From assembly GCA_002707025.1 (NCBI GenBank), contig PALG01000020.1, forward strand, positions 223,750 through 287,749: a DNA stretch of 64,000 nt, read 5' to 3'. A model generated the notes under the pieces. The model ran no database searches, was not told the DNA's origin, and saw only the letters and a program-made list of their open reading frames with translations. Position 1 is the stretch's first letter, and each line of letters starts with the position of its first letter. Both the position numbers and the translations under genes were made by a program. This DNA is from Flavobacteriaceae bacterium. GTDB taxonomy: Bacteria > Bacteroidota > Bacteroidia > Flavobacteriales > Flavobacteriaceae. Positions 35,516 through 44,297 of the stretch are shown here, piece by piece.

Positions 35516-35824
35516 GCAGGTCGCCTTATCGCTCCAAACTTGATTTGGAGAGGAAAGTCCGGACACCATAGGGAAGCATAACGGCTAACGGCCGTCGTCC
35601 CGATTTTAATCGGGATAGGACCAGTGCAGCAGAAAGAATGTACAGGTAATGCTGTAGTGAAATCAGGTAAACTCTATGCGGTGAAATGCCACGTAAACCT
35701 ACATTTGAGGGTTCCCGCCCAAGTAGGAGGGTAGGCAGATAGAGCACACGGGTAACTTTGTGCCTAGATAAATGATAAGGGTCCCGATCCCTATCGGGAT
35801 ACAGAACCCGGCTTACAGGCCTGC
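35516..35824 (+). ncRNA. rnpB: RNase P RNA component
   Basis: The catalytic RNA of RNase P, which matures tRNA 5' ends. The universally conserved core GAGGAAAGTCCGGAC is at 35550-35564 and the conserved 3' core ACAGAACCCGGCTTA at 35801-35815. The ends pair as P1: GCAGGTC (35516-35522) with GGCCTGC (35818-35824). A run of Ts follows at once, so P1 doubles as terminator. Internal hairpins such as CCCGATTTTAATCGGG near 35600 fit bacterial type A folds. The length of about 309 bases is somewhat short of the 350-400 usual for type A. Confidence 0.95.
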
Positions 35825-35828
35825 TTTT

Positions 35829-36203
35829 TTATTCTTTTTCAAGGATTTTTTTCGCCCAGGTGATGGACGCCTCAAGCGTGTCGAAAATTTCGTAATGGCC
35901 AGGGTAAAATTTTCTTTCAAATTCTGCGATATTGCGAGAGGAATCACTTGTACATACTACGGCAATTCCTTTAAGATTAGGATGTTTTTTACTTCGAAGG
36001 AGGTTGGGATCCACGGTATAATCAAATTCTCGATGTGCAATAGAGACGAACTTCGTATTGTGATAGTAAATATCGAATAATTCAAAAATCTTGTTTAGTT
36101 TTTCTTCGGAAAGGATGACTCCCTCTTTTATAGAAGATATGATGAAGTCCTTATGGATTTCAGCAGAAAAAAAATCATAGTTTAGATAAAGCAGGGGTAG
36201 CAT
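35829..36203 (-). CDS. Small STAS/SpoIIAA-like protein, paralogue of the gene at 52390
   Basis: The 124-residue protein is not a named family to me but has the alternating strands and helices of SpoIIAA-like (STAS/SEC14) proteins. It shares ordered motifs with the protein at 52390-52764: an IKEGV segment, a KFVSIAHRE/KFGYISHRI segment, a VDP motif, a hydrophobic AVV strand, and a C-terminal helix with AxxW. It starts at ATG 36203; its stop is 5 bases beyond the rnpB end. Function unknown. Confidence 0.65.
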   Translation of the reverse strand: MLPLLYLNYDFFSAEIHKDFIISSIKEGVILSEEKLNKIFELFDIYYHNTKFVSIAHREFDYTVDPNLLRSKKHPNLKGIAVVCTSDSSRNIAEFERKFYPGHYEIFDTLEASITWAKKILEKE

Positions 36204-36265
36204 GAACTAAATGTACAAAATTTGAGATATCGAAAAATCTTTAGGGCTAAACTATAGGAATAAAC

Positions 36266-36799
36266 TTACGAAAAAAAGCTGAATACCGAACTTCCGTATT
36301 TTCTATTCTCTATAAAATGATGTAAGTTCGAAAGATCCACATGTTTGGGGTGCTCGATAATCATCACTCCAGACGGTTTCAATAATCCTTTTTGAAATAC
36401 CTTAGAAATAAGCAATTCCAATAAATCTTTATCAATATCGTAAGGCGGATCTGCAAAAATAAGGTCATACGTTTGGCCACTTTTCTCCAAAAAATGAAAA
36501 ACATCCATTTTAAAGGTCTCTATGGGAAAATGTAATTCTTCAGCCGTTTTCTTTATGTATCGAACACACCCAAAATCGGCATCTACACAGGTAATATTTT
36601 CACAGCCTCTTGAAGCAATTTCATAACTGATGTTTCCCGTGCCCGCGAACAAATCCAAAAAGTGTATTTCTGAAAAGTGGTACCTATTCCTAAGGATGTT
36701 GAACAACCCTTCTTTCGCAAAATCGGTCGTAGGCCTTACGGGAAGTTTTTTGGGGGCTACTAACCGCTTGCCTTTATGGGTTCCAGAAATAATCCTCAT
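36266..36799 (-). CDS. rsmD: 16S rRNA (guanine-966-N2)-methyltransferase
   Basis: RsmD methylates G966 of 16S rRNA. The 177-residue protein has the SAM-binding motif LDLFAGTG at residues 48-55 and the catalytic DPPY at 117-120 (DLIFADPPYD), with the family N-terminus MRIISGTHKGKRLVAPK and the RPTTDFAKEGLFNIL segment. Its ATG overlaps the DUF3822 stop by 4 bases, a coupling seen often in Bacteroidota. Confidence 0.95.
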   Translation of the reverse strand: MRIISGTHKGKRLVAPKKLPVRPTTDFAKEGLFNILRNRYHFSEIHFLDLFAGTGNISYEIASRGCENITCVDADFGCVRYIKKTAEELHFPIETFKMDVFHFLEKSGQTYDLIFADPPYDIDKDLLELLISKVFQKGLLKPSGVMIIEHPKHVDLSNLHHFIENRKYGSSVFSFFS

Positions 36800-37611
36800 G
36801 ACATGGTTAGTTTAAGGGGTAAATGAAAATGATTGGGTTCTTCATTAAATGCCATGGCATTTTTATCTGCAAAAACTATATTTCTGATGTACGTATACAA
36901 TAGTTTATAGAGGTCGTTTTCAGTTGTAATCTCGCCACATAAGAGGATTTCATGGCTATCTGGATTCAATTGCAACTGCTCATAACAGAAAAGCACAAAG
37001 TAAACAAAATCCTCTGGGGTTTTATATGGATAGGTGCTACATAACAGCAAGGTCCCGTTTTTAATCGCAAAACAATCAAACTGATCTTGTTTTACATGAA
37101 CATAAATTTTAGGCTCCAAATGGTGTTTCCCTTGGGGCAGGAAGTGTTCCAAAAGTAGGGTATTACTATGGAAATATTGAAAATCCCCAAAGGTTTCAAA
37201 AAAATAGTTATTGATATTCATGAAGGGAATGTAGACAACAGCCATGTCTTGATTCTCCACAATGTCATGGCTCACAAAATCACTAGCGAGTATTTTGGTA
37301 TTGAATTTAAGATACTCGCTTGCTTTCGATTCGTCAAATAGCGGTAGGGGTACCGAAGCAGCATATGGAGTATTGTAAACAAGGGTGATACTTTTTGTCT
37401 TATTTTTTAAAACTTCCTTTGTTTCCAGGGATTTTTCAATTTCCCAAAGTAGTTCTTCGGGAGTCTGGGGATGTAGGAATTTTTTTTCTGAAAAGTCAAG
37501 AACTTCCTTATCAGGGGTTGACCATAAAAAAGAAAGTCCGGTCAAAGATATTTGAACGGACAATCTAACTGTTTGGTTGGTATTTATATTATTGGTCTTT
37601 GGCAGTGTCAT
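36796..37611 (-). CDS. DUF3822 family protein
   Basis: The 271-residue protein belongs to DUF3822, whose members precede rsmD in many Bacteroidota; the fold has been suggested to be actin/ASKHA-like. Visible tracts are RLSVQISLTGLSFLW at the N-terminus, the AVVYIPFMNINNYFFETFGD segment and HEILLCGEI towards the C-terminus. I prefer ATG 37611 (MTLPKTNN). An ATG at 37632 is also in frame, and either overlaps the upstream gene's end. Function unknown. Confidence 0.8.
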   Translation of the reverse strand: MTLPKTNNINTNQTVRLSVQISLTGLSFLWSTPDKEVLDFSEKKFLHPQTPEELLWEIEKSLETKEVLKNKTKSITLVYNTPYAASVPLPLFDESKASEYLKFNTKILASDFVSHDIVENQDMAVVYIPFMNINNYFFETFGDFQYFHSNTLLLEHFLPQGKHHLEPKIYVHVKQDQFDCFAIKNGTLLLCSTYPYKTPEDFVYFVLFCYEQLQLNPDSHEILLCGEITTENDLYKLLYTYIRNIVFADKNAMAFNEEPNHFHLPLKLTMS

Positions 37612-38320
37612 ATAATTTTGGCCAGTTTCCACTAGTGTTCACTTCATTCATGGATCCTACTTTAAGGTATTCTCCATTTACACCGTCAACCGACTGTACC
37701 ATTTTTTCTTGCGTAATTAAATCTTTATTTAATCCTTGAAGTACCACATCTTTGGAAACTTTCGCTTCAAAAACGGCATACTTTGTTCCATCTTTATCCA
37801 GCGTACCGGCATCAAGGTCAAACTTGGTATCGGTGCCAGGAACGTTCATCATGGTTTTATAGCGATCGCCTGCGTACAGGGAATCCTTTACAGAAGTAAA
37901 ACGAAGGGTGTCGATTAGCACCTCTTCAATATAGTATCCTTCATCAATTCCGTAGGCTTTATTCTTTTCCACATCATCATAAACCGTATCCCTTCTTTGG
38001 GTAATGGCAAATTGTGCCGTATCCAAGAATTGGACAAGACTGTCAAAATCCCCATTAAAACCGCCTACAACTTCTTGATACGCTAATTCTGCAGCTTTAA
38101 TATCTTTTAGTTTGGCAATTACCTTTTTATAACGTTCTTCCTTAGCTTTATTAAATTCTACAGGTCCCATAATAGAATTGTAGACCTTATAGCCTAAGAA
38201 TATTGCTACCAAGAATAATAAAATGGAAACAATAGGTGCAATTTTAGGGGAGGCAAATTTCTGAAGAAGTAATACCAGCCCTACAATGAGTAGAATTCCA
38301 ATAATTATCGCTAGAATCAT
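37589..38320 (-). CDS. Hypothetical membrane-anchored protein
   Basis: The 243-residue product begins with two closely spaced hydrophobic helices (residues 1-20 and 30-48) and then a soluble, mostly charged region of about 190 residues that should be extracytoplasmic or cytoplasmic depending on orientation. The soluble part has an alpha/beta composition with DTVYDDVEKNKAYGIDEGYY. I do not recognise a family. It heads the minus-strand operon with DUF3822 and rsmD, overlapping DUF3822 by at least 23 bases. Confidence 0.7.
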   Translation of the reverse strand: MILAIIIGILLIVGLVLLLQKFASPKIAPIVSILLFLVAIFLGYKVYNSIMGPVEFNKAKEERYKKVIAKLKDIKAAELAYQEVVGGFNGDFDSLVQFLDTAQFAITQRRDTVYDDVEKNKAYGIDEGYYIEEVLIDTLRFTSVKDSLYAGDRYKTMMNVPGTDTKFDLDAGTLDKDGTKYAVFEAKVSKDVVLQGLNKDLITQEKMVQSVDGVNGEYLKVGSMNEVNTSGNWPKLYDTAKDQ

Positions 38321-38410
38321 TTTGTTTTTTGTTGAATAGTTAAAATTACTTTACAAGCAAATCTACAATTTTTTTTTATTCGTAAAAGTATAATCCGAAA
38401 AAAACCTGCC

Positions 38411-38418
38411 TATATTTG
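38411..38418 (+). promoter_or_regulatory. -7 box TATATTTG of the helicase gene
   Basis: An exact TAnnTTTG match 22 bases before the ATG at 38440. The intergenic region also holds the start of the divergent membrane-protein operon. Confidence 0.5.
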
Positions 38419-38439
38419 AAGCATAATCCTACCTAAAAT

Positions 38440-39870
38440 ATGAATGTTTCCCATTTTTACAGTCTTTTGAAAAGTGATTTTCCTCACAATCTAACTGTAA
38501 AACAGGATATTTCACTTCAATTGCTTTCAAAATTCGTGTTAAGTGACGAAAAAGAGGAAGTTTTTTTACTGAAAGGATATGCGGGTACGGGAAAAACAAC
38601 TTTAATAGGTACTTTGGTAAAAAATTTATGGAAGGCTAAAAAATCCTCTTTGTTATTGGCCCCAACTGGCCGCGCAGCCAAGGTGATTAGTAACTACAGT
38701 GGAAGAGAGGCTTTTACCATTCATAAAAAAATATACTACCCCAAAAGCCAGAAAAGTGGCGGGGTCTCCTTTTCGCTCCAGCCAAACAAACATCGGAACA
38801 TGATTTTTATCGTAGATGAAGCTTCCATGATTCCCGATATTAACCAAGATTCCAAGTTATTTGAAAACGGTTCCCTCTTAGACGATTTAATGCAATATGT
38901 TTATAGTGGCCATCAATGTAAACTGCTCCTCATAGGCGATACGGCGCAATTACCTCCAATAAAGCTCGATATAAGCCCAGCTTTAAATCCCATAACCTTA
39001 GAAAATCATTACAATAAAACGGTGGTCCAAATTGAATTGGATGAAGTGGTACGACAACAAAAGGAAAGTGGAATTCTGTACAACGCCACGCAATTAAGGG
39101 AATTATTGGAAGGTAGTTATTTTGAGGAATTTAAATTTCAAATAGAGGGTTTTCCAGAAATTGTTCGTCCCCTTGACGGACAGGAAGTCATGGACGCCAT
39201 CCATGAAAGTTATTCGCAGCAAGGCAACGAGGAAACGGTGATTATTGTTCGTTCCAATAAAAGGGCCAACCTTTACAACCAGAATATCCGTTCCCGTATC
39301 CTTTTTCAGGAAGAGGAATTGAGTGCTGGGGACCAGTTAATGGTGGTGAAGAACAATTACTTTTGGGTCAAAACCCATTCTGATGCAGGTTTTATTGCCA
39401 ATGGAGATGTGATTGAAGTTCTGGAAATTTTTGCTATTAAAGAATTGTATGGCTTTCGCTTTGCGGAAGTTTCCGTAAAAATGGTGGATTATCCTAAAAT
39501 GGCCCCTTTTGAAACGGTTTTGATGTTAGATACTTTATCTTCGGAAGGCCCATCACTTTCCTATGAAGATTCGAACAAGTTATATGAAGAAGTAAAAAAA
39601 GATTATGCCGATGTGAAATCGAATTACAAAAAATTCCTTTCCATCAAAAACAACAAATATTTTAATGCGCTTCAGGTAAAATTTTCCTATGCCATTACCT
39701 GCCATAAATCGCAAGGAGGGCAGTGGGATACCGTATTTATAGAGCAACCGTACCTTCCCAATGGAATTGATAAAGAGTATATTCGATGGTTGTACACCGC
39801 CATCACCCGAGCTAAAAATAAGCTGTACCTTTTGGGGTTTAAAAAAGAGTTTTTTGAAGATGCCGAGTAA
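38440..39870 (+). CDS. RecD/Pif1-like ATP-dependent DNA helicase
   Basis: The 476-residue protein is a superfamily 1B helicase. Walker A is GYAGTGKTT (residues 46-54), motif II is VDEASMI (about 125-131), and the C-terminal UvrD_C_2-like motif is SYAITCHKSQGGQWDTVFIE followed by RWLYTAITRAK. The domain order matches the single-chain RecD-like or ExoV-alpha-type helicases of Bacteroidota, not the three-subunit RecBCD. No exonuclease domain is present. It probably acts in repair or replication restart with 5' to 3' polarity, inferred from the family. Confidence 0.88.
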   Translation: MNVSHFYSLLKSDFPHNLTVKQDISLQLLSKFVLSDEKEEVFLLKGYAGTGKTTLIGTLVKNLWKAKKSSLLLAPTGRAAKVISNYSGREAFTIHKKIYYPKSQKSGGVSFSLQPNKHRNMIFIVDEASMIPDINQDSKLFENGSLLDDLMQYVYSGHQCKLLLIGDTAQLPPIKLDISPALNPITLENHYNKTVVQIELDEVVRQQKESGILYNATQLRELLEGSYFEEFKFQIEGFPEIVRPLDGQEVMDAIHESYSQQGNEETVIIVRSNKRANLYNQNIRSRILFQEEELSAGDQLMVVKNNYFWVKTHSDAGFIANGDVIEVLEIFAIKELYGFRFAEVSVKMVDYPKMAPFETVLMLDTLSSEGPSLSYEDSNKLYEEVKKDYADVKSNYKKFLSIKNNKYFNALQVKFSYAITCHKSQGGQWDTVFIEQPYLPNGIDKEYIRWLYTAITRAKNKLYLLGFKKEFFEDAE

Positions 39871-39940
39871 ACGTTTTCGTAATTTCTGCATCTCTTTATT
39901 GAATATTCATCAAAAAATAAGCTTGTTTTAAGAAACTTCT

Positions 39941-39948
39941 TATTTTTG
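39941..39948 (+). promoter_or_regulatory. -7 box TATTTTTG of the KdsB-fusion gene
   Basis: An exact TAnnTTTG match 23 bases before the TTG start at 39971. A TTG at 39923-39925 could be the -33 element, but the 15-base spacing is short. Confidence 0.4.
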
Positions 39949-39970
39949 ACGTCAATTAAAAATTCACAAT

Positions 39971-41800
39971 TTGAAGATAATAGCAATGATTCCTGCTCGT
40001 TATGGGGCTTCCCGATTTCCTGGGAAACTGATGCAGGACCTTGGGGGTAAACCCGTAATAGTTCGAACCTACGAAGCCACAAAAGATACCGAATTATTTG
40101 ATGAAGTCTATGTGGTCACCGATAGTGAAGTTATTTTCAACGAAATCGAACTTCATGGAGGAAATGCCATCATGAGTACGAAAGAGCATGATTGCGGTAC
40201 CGATCGTATCGCTGAAGCCGTAGAGAACATGGATGTGGATGTAGTGGTTAACGTACAGGGAGACGAACCTTTTACCAGCAAATCGGGTCTCGAACAGGTT
40301 TTGAGCGTTTTTGAAGGGGCCGATGCCGATAAAATTGATTTGGCTTCCCTCATGACCGAAATACATGATTGGAAAGAGATAAGCGATCCCAATGCGGTAA
40401 AAGTAGTGGTAGATAAAGATAATTTTGCCTTGTATTTTTCTAGGTCTCCACTTCCTTATCCAAGAGATAAGAACGCTTCGGTACAATATTATAAGCATAA
40501 AGGGATTTATGCCTTCAGAAAGCAAGCGCTATTGGATTTTTACCGATTGCCCATGCGATCTTTAGAGGCTGCAGAAAAGATTGAATGCATTCGCTTTTTG
40601 GAATATGGGAAAAAGATAAAAATGGCCATTTCAAACACCCAAGGTATTGAAATAGACACGCCGGAAGACCTAGTAAGAGCGAACAAGGTTATAAAGGAAA
40701 GTAAATCGGTTACCGTAAATAATAAATACCGAAATTTCCCTATGGTACCCAAAGTAGTGTATGGTCAAGGTTGTTTCGACCAACTGGCGTCTATCTTAGC
40801 ACCCCAGCGAAAAGACAAAGCTCCTTTTATCTTTTTAGTGGATGATGTCTTTAAAGGGGATAATAAATTGGTGGATCGAATGAATCTTCGATTTAATGAT
40901 AAGATCATTTATGTTTCTGCCGAGGAAGAGCCTAAGACCGAACAGGTGGACACCATTGTGAAAAATATCAGAAACGAGTTTATTTTCCGTCCCTCAGGAA
41001 TTATTGGTATTGGAGGGGGCTCCATTCTCGATCTTTCCAAAGCGGTTTCCATTATGTTGACAAACAAAGGGAGTGCCGCCGATTACCAAGGATGGGATTT
41101 GGTAAAAAATAAAGCGGTGTATCACGTTGGAATCCCGACAATTTCTGGAACAGGTGCTGAAGTATCCCGTACCACGGTCCTTACCGGTCCTGAAAAAAAA
41201 CTGGGTATTAACAGTGACTTTACTCCTTTTGATCAAGTGGTACTGGATCCCGACTTAACCATTGGAGTACCTAAAAATCAGTGGTTTTATACCGGAATGG
41301 ATTGTTTTATTCATTGTGTGGAATCCTTGAACGGTACTTTTCTGAATGAATTCAGTAAAAGTTATGGGGAAAAAGCGTACGACCTTTGTATGCAGATTTT
41401 TATCGATACCCAACTTTCGGAAGAAGAATCCCGCGAGAAGTTAATGATGGCTTCTTGGCACGGCGGTATGAGTATCGCGTATTCCCAAGTAGGCGTGGCG
41501 CATGCCATGAGCTACGGACTTTCCTATGTGTTAGGAACCAAACATGGTATCGGGAATTGTATCGTTTTCAATCATTTGGAAGAATTTTACCCAGAAGACG
41601 TCAAGCTTTTCAAACAAATGAAAAAGGCACATAACATCGATTTGCCTGAAGGCCTTTGTAAAAACCTAACGGAGAGCCAGATGAACACCATGATCGATGT
41701 TTCTTTAGCCATGGTTCCGCTGTGGGAAAATGCATTGGGGGATGATTGGGAAAAAATCATGACCCGTGAAAAGCTTCGGGAACTCTATTTGAGAATGTAG
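39971..41800 (+). CDS. Fusion of CMP-Kdo synthetase (KdsB) with a KdnB-like iron-dependent alcohol dehydrogenase
   Basis: A 609-residue protein with two complete enzyme domains. Residues 1-240 are Kds[21 protein letters not shown] (residues 3-22) binds [12 protein letters not shown] holds the catalytic Asp, and LPYPRD and a terminal EIDTPEDL are present. It would activate Kdo or a Kdo variant as the CMP-sugar. Residues about 250-609 are an iron-dependent alcohol dehydrogenase: NAD motif [10 protein letters not shown] (about 346), ISGTGAEVS (about 389), and metal ligands in MDCFIHCVE (Asp about 444, His about 448), [10 protein letters not shown] and [17 protein letters not shown] and the surrounding tracts resemble KdnB, which oxidises C8 of Kdo before amination to Kdo8N. 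The start is TTG; the ATG five codons on would lose the first strand. Confidence 0.85.
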   Translation: MKIIAMIPARYGASRFPGKLMQDLGGKPVIVRTYEATKDTELFDEVYVVTDSEVIFNEIELHGGNAIMSTKEHDCGTDRIAEAVENMDVDVVVNVQGDEPFTSKSGLEQVLSVFEGADADKIDLASLMTEIHDWKEISDPNAVKVVVDKDNFALYFSRSPLPYPRDKNASVQYYKHKGIYAFRKQALLDFYRLPMRSLEAAEKIECIRFLEYGKKIKMAISNTQGIEIDTPEDLVRANKVIKESKSVTVNNKYRNFPMVPKVVYGQGCFDQLASILAPQRKDKAPFIFLVDDVFKGDNKLVDRMNLRFNDKIIYVSAEEEPKTEQVDTIVKNIRNEFIFRPSGIIGIGGGSILDLSKAVSIMLTNKGSAADYQGWDLVKNKAVYHVGIPTISGTGAEVSRTTVLTGPEKKLGINSDFTPFDQVVLDPDLTIGVPKNQWFYTGMDCFIHCVESLNGTFLNEFSKSYGEKAYDLCMQIFIDTQLSEEESREKLMMASWHGGMSIAYSQVGVAHAMSYGLSYVLGTKHGIGNCIVFNHLEEFYPEDVKLFKQMKKAHNIDLPEGLCKNLTESQMNTMIDVSLAMVPLWENALGDDWEKIMTREKLRELYLRM

Positions 41801-41801
41801 T

Positions 41802-42329
41802 TTGGGACTTCCAACACTAATATGTAAAACCTTTTTGGGTTGGCGTGTTTCAGGAGGTTTTCCTCCTGAGATCAAAAAATGCGTGGTCATCGTAGCGCCA
41901 CATACCAGCTGGCATGATTTTTTTGTGGGTCTTTTTGCTCGAAAAGCAGTAAAAACACGAATTCATTGGTTGGGAAAAAAGGAACTCTTTGTGTGGCCCT
42001 TAAACTATTACTTTAAATACACTGGCGGTACCCCATTGGACCGTACTTCTGGGCAAAATAAGGTGCAATCCATTGCAAAGATTTTTGAATCCAAAGAAGA
42101 ATTCCGACTGGCTTTGGCTCCCGAAGGGACTCGTAAAAAGGTCGAAAAATGGCGAACGGGTTTTTATTTTATTGCTTCGGAAGCTAAGGTGCCTATTATT
42201 CCGGTTTCTTTTGATTATGGCCCTAGGGTAGTCACTATTGGGACTCCCTTTTACCCTACAGGGGATGTGGAAGCAGACATCATGGAATTACAGAGCTTTT
42301 ATAAGGGTGTAGAAGGAAAAAACGATTAA
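41802..42329 (+). CDS. 1-acyl-sn-glycerol-3-phosphate acyltransferase-like protein
   Basis: The 175-residue PlsC-type acyltransferase has the HX4D motif HTSWHDF (about residues 34-39), the second motif LALAPEGTRKK and the VPIIPVSFDYG segment. It lacks a strong N-terminal membrane helix, unlike many PlsC proteins, and is short. The start is TTG 41802, one base after the upstream stop; no in-frame ATG exists before the catalytic motif. It is probably co-translated with the Kdo-related fusion, so it may act on a lipid A or glycerolipid substrate. The exact acyl acceptor is unknown. Confidence 0.8.
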   Translation: MGLPTLICKTFLGWRVSGGFPPEIKKCVVIVAPHTSWHDFFVGLFARKAVKTRIHWLGKKELFVWPLNYYFKYTGGTPLDRTSGQNKVQSIAKIFESKEEFRLALAPEGTRKKVEKWRTGFYFIASEAKVPIIPVSFDYGPRVVTIGTPFYPTGDVEADIMELQSFYKGVEGKND

Positions 42330-42332
42330 AAG

Positions 42333-42360
42333 AAAAAGCCGCTTTTAAGCGGCTTTTTTT
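42333..42360. terminator. Bidirectional terminator
   Basis: AAAAAGCCGC and GCGGCTTTTTTT form a stem with flanking A and T runs. It ends the acyltransferase gene (plus) and overlaps the stop of yebC (minus, 42359). Confidence 0.85.
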
Positions 42361-43090
42361 ATTCGTCATCTCCAGAAGAACTTTCGTCCATGGTGTGGTA
42401 CACATTCTGGACATCATCGTCTTCTTCAATTTTTTCAAGTAATTTTTCAACGTCTTCGGCTTCTTCCGCAGAGATTTTTTTGGTCACTTGCGGAATCCTT
42501 TCAAATCCTGAAGAAAGAATTTCAATGCTATTTTCCTCCAAATACGTCTGAATGGCTCCAAAACTTTCAAAAGGGGCATAAATCAAAACTCCATCTTCAT
42601 CTTCAAAAATTTCCTCCACCCCAAAATCAATCAGTTCCAATTCCAATTCTTCCATATCTTTTCCTTCAGCATCGATCCTAAAGTTACACACATGATCGAA
42701 CATAAAAGAAACCGATCCAGAAGTTCCTAAGCTTCCATCGCATTTATTAAAATAAGAACGAACATTGGCGACGGTACGGGTGTTGTTGTCTGTGGCTGTT
42801 TCTATCAAAATTGCGATTCCATGGGGGGCATAGCCTTCAAATAAAACTTCTTTATAGTCTCCTTGATTTTTATCACTCGCCCTTTTAATAGCTCGCTCAA
42901 TATTATCTTTCGGCATGTTTACCGACTTGGCATTTTGAATGACCGCCCGAAGTCTAGAATTCGCATCTGGGTCGGGACCGCCTTCTTTCACGGCCATGAC
43001 AATATCTTTGCCTATTCTGGTAAACGCTTTGGACATCGCAGCCCAGCGTTTCATTTTTCTTGCTTTCCTAAATTCAAAAGCTCTTCCCAT
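42359..43090 (-). CDS. YebC/PmpR-family translation/transcription factor
   Basis: The 243-residue protein is a full-length YebC/TACO1 homologue: MGRAFEFRKARKMKRW, FTRIGKDIVMAVKEGGPDP, MPKDNIERAIKRA, GYAPHGIAILIETATDNNT and the acidic C-terminal domain (EEDDDVQNVYHTMDE). The family was first described as transcriptional regulators. Recent work on YebC/YeeI and mitochondrial TACO1 links it to translation of proline-rich stretches. The basic, longer variant here is typical of Bacteroidota. A TAAATTTG -7 box lies 20 bases upstream. Confidence 0.92.
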   Translation of the reverse strand: MGRAFEFRKARKMKRWAAMSKAFTRIGKDIVMAVKEGGPDPDANSRLRAVIQNAKSVNMPKDNIERAIKRASDKNQGDYKEVLFEGYAPHGIAILIETATDNNTRTVANVRSYFNKCDGSLGTSGSVSFMFDHVCNFRIDAEGKDMEELELELIDFGVEEIFEDEDGVLIYAPFESFGAIQTYLEENSIEILSSGFERIPQVTKKISAEEAEDVEKLLEKIEEDDDVQNVYHTMDESSSGDDE

Positions 43091-43109
43091 AAATTAAAAT
43101 ATTTGTGTA

Positions 43110-43117
43110 CAAATTTA
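43110..43117 (-). promoter_or_regulatory. -7 box TAAATTTG of the yebC-like gene
   Basis: On the minus strand an exact TAnnTTTG match ends 20 bases before the ATG at 43090, separating this gene from the upstream minus-strand group. Confidence 0.5.
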
Positions 43118-43142
43118 AAAAATTGCCGAACACAGCAAAGTT

Positions 43143-43424
43143 TTAACTCACCAACTCATCAATAATTTTTGCCAATTCGAAGTCCTTTTCGGTCACACCA
43201 TTGGCATCGTGTGTGGAAAGACTTATTTCCAAATAATTATAAACATTACACCAATTGGGATGGTGCTGCAATTTTTCGGCTTCAAAGGCAATACGGGTCA
43301 TCACGGAAAAGGTATCTTTAAAATCCTTAAACTCAAACGATGTATGTAAGGCGTCGTTTTTAAATTCCCAGCCTTCCAGTTCTTTCATTCTAGGTCTAAT
43401 TTGTAATTCGGTTAATGCTTTCAT
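43143..43424 (-). CDS. Pterin-4a-carbinolamine dehydratase
   Basis: The 93-residue protein is a 4a-hydroxytetrahydrobiopterin dehydratase (PhhB/DCoH family). It has the conserved HHPNW motif (EKLQHHPNWCNVYN), the catalytic histidines, and the terminal STHDANGVTEKDFELA stretch. It recycles the pterin cofactor of aromatic amino acid hydroxylases; in organisms without them it may help molybdopterin or tRNA pathways. It follows the sugar-nucleotide protein gene by 4 bases in a minus-strand run that begins with gcvT. Confidence 0.93.
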   Translation of the reverse strand: MKALTELQIRPRMKELEGWEFKNDALHTSFEFKDFKDTFSVMTRIAFEAEKLQHHPNWCNVYNYLEISLSTHDANGVTEKDFELAKIIDELVS

Positions 43425-43428
43425 GCGA

Positions 43429-44289
43429 TTATTTTTTTAAAGTCGTTATTTCATCTTTTAAAGTGCTATCGGAAATCACTTCCTCTATGGTAATTCTATA
43501 ATTTTGGGGGAGTTTGTTCTCTTTGGGGAGAATGGCCAGATAGCGGTCTTCATTGCTATGGAAGACATTTTTAAAGATAGGGCTTTTAAAACTTAATTTT
43601 CTTGAAATTTCCTTAAAAATATCATCATGATGACTTACATCTTCACTCGCCAAATGATAAATACCATGAAGATGCTGATTGATAAGGTAATGAATTTGTT
43701 GTGCCACTTTTTTTTCGGTGTTAACACTGACTACCCAATTGGGATGCACTTCAAAAGCGGCCTGATGCTTTATGGCCTGTTTTAATTGCTGAACCCATGT
43801 TGAGTTTACGCCAAGGATGATAGGAAGCCTTGCAATACAATAGTGTTCTTCAGGAAGCTCTTTCACCTTTTTCTCTAAAGCAATTTTATGTTTTCCCTCC
43901 AAACTTTCCGAAAGGGGAACATCATTTTCATACGAAGGGTATTTTCCTTTGGCATCAAAAACCGAGGCCGACGAAATGAGTACCAGCTTTCCTTGAATAG
44001 CCCAGATATAGTCACATAGAAGTTGATGTGCTTTTAGTATGGCTTCGTGAGGCCCTTTGAAGCAAGAAATGATCACGTTTGGTTTTACTTCCTTCAAAAT
44101 ATTCAAAATCGAATCTTCTTCTACGTTAAATTGAAAAAACACGTTATTGTCTTTATAAACATCTTGCTGCCGTGCGTAGGTTCCGTAGACATCGAAATAG
44201 GGAAGGAGCTCCTTGTACAGGGTATTGCCAATAAATCCACTGGCGCCAATAATGAGAATTCTATTATGTGGGGGGTAGGATAAATTCAA
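43429..44289 (-). CDS. NAD(P)-dependent sugar-nucleotide epimerase/reductase-like protein (RmlD-type fold)
   Basis: The 286-residue protein is an extended short-chain dehydrogenase. It has the N-terminal Rossmann motif RILIIGASGFIGNTL (residues 10-24) and VISCFKGPHE. The central KLVLISSASVFDAK strand is followed by the catalytic region, where the usual YxxxK Tyr is not obvious: KHKIALEKKV appears in its place. It resembles dTDP-4-dehydrorhamnose reductase (RmlD), but the substrate is unknown. It lies 8 bases after glsA and 4 bases before the pterin dehydratase. Confidence 0.75.
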   Translation of the reverse strand: MNLSYPPHNRILIIGASGFIGNTLYKELLPYFDVYGTYARQQDVYKDNNVFFQFNVEEDSILNILKEVKPNVIISCFKGPHEAILKAHQLLCDYIWAIQGKLVLISSASVFDAKGKYPSYENDVPLSESLEGKHKIALEKKVKELPEEHYCIARLPIILGVNSTWVQQLKQAIKHQAAFEVHPNWVVSVNTEKKVAQQIHYLINQHLHGIYHLASEDVSHHDDIFKEISRKLSFKSPIFKNVFHSNEDRYLAILPKENKLPQNYRITIEEVISDSTLKDEITTLKK

Positions 44290-44297
44290 AATTTAAT

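Noticed and set aside
35526..35747. Minus-strand open frame inside rnpB
   Set aside because: The plus strand carries the conserved RNase P RNA cores; the frame is a shadow.
39687..40082. Minus-strand frame across the helicase/KdsB junction
   Set aside because: It overlaps two clear genes and a promoter, and has no recognisable motif.
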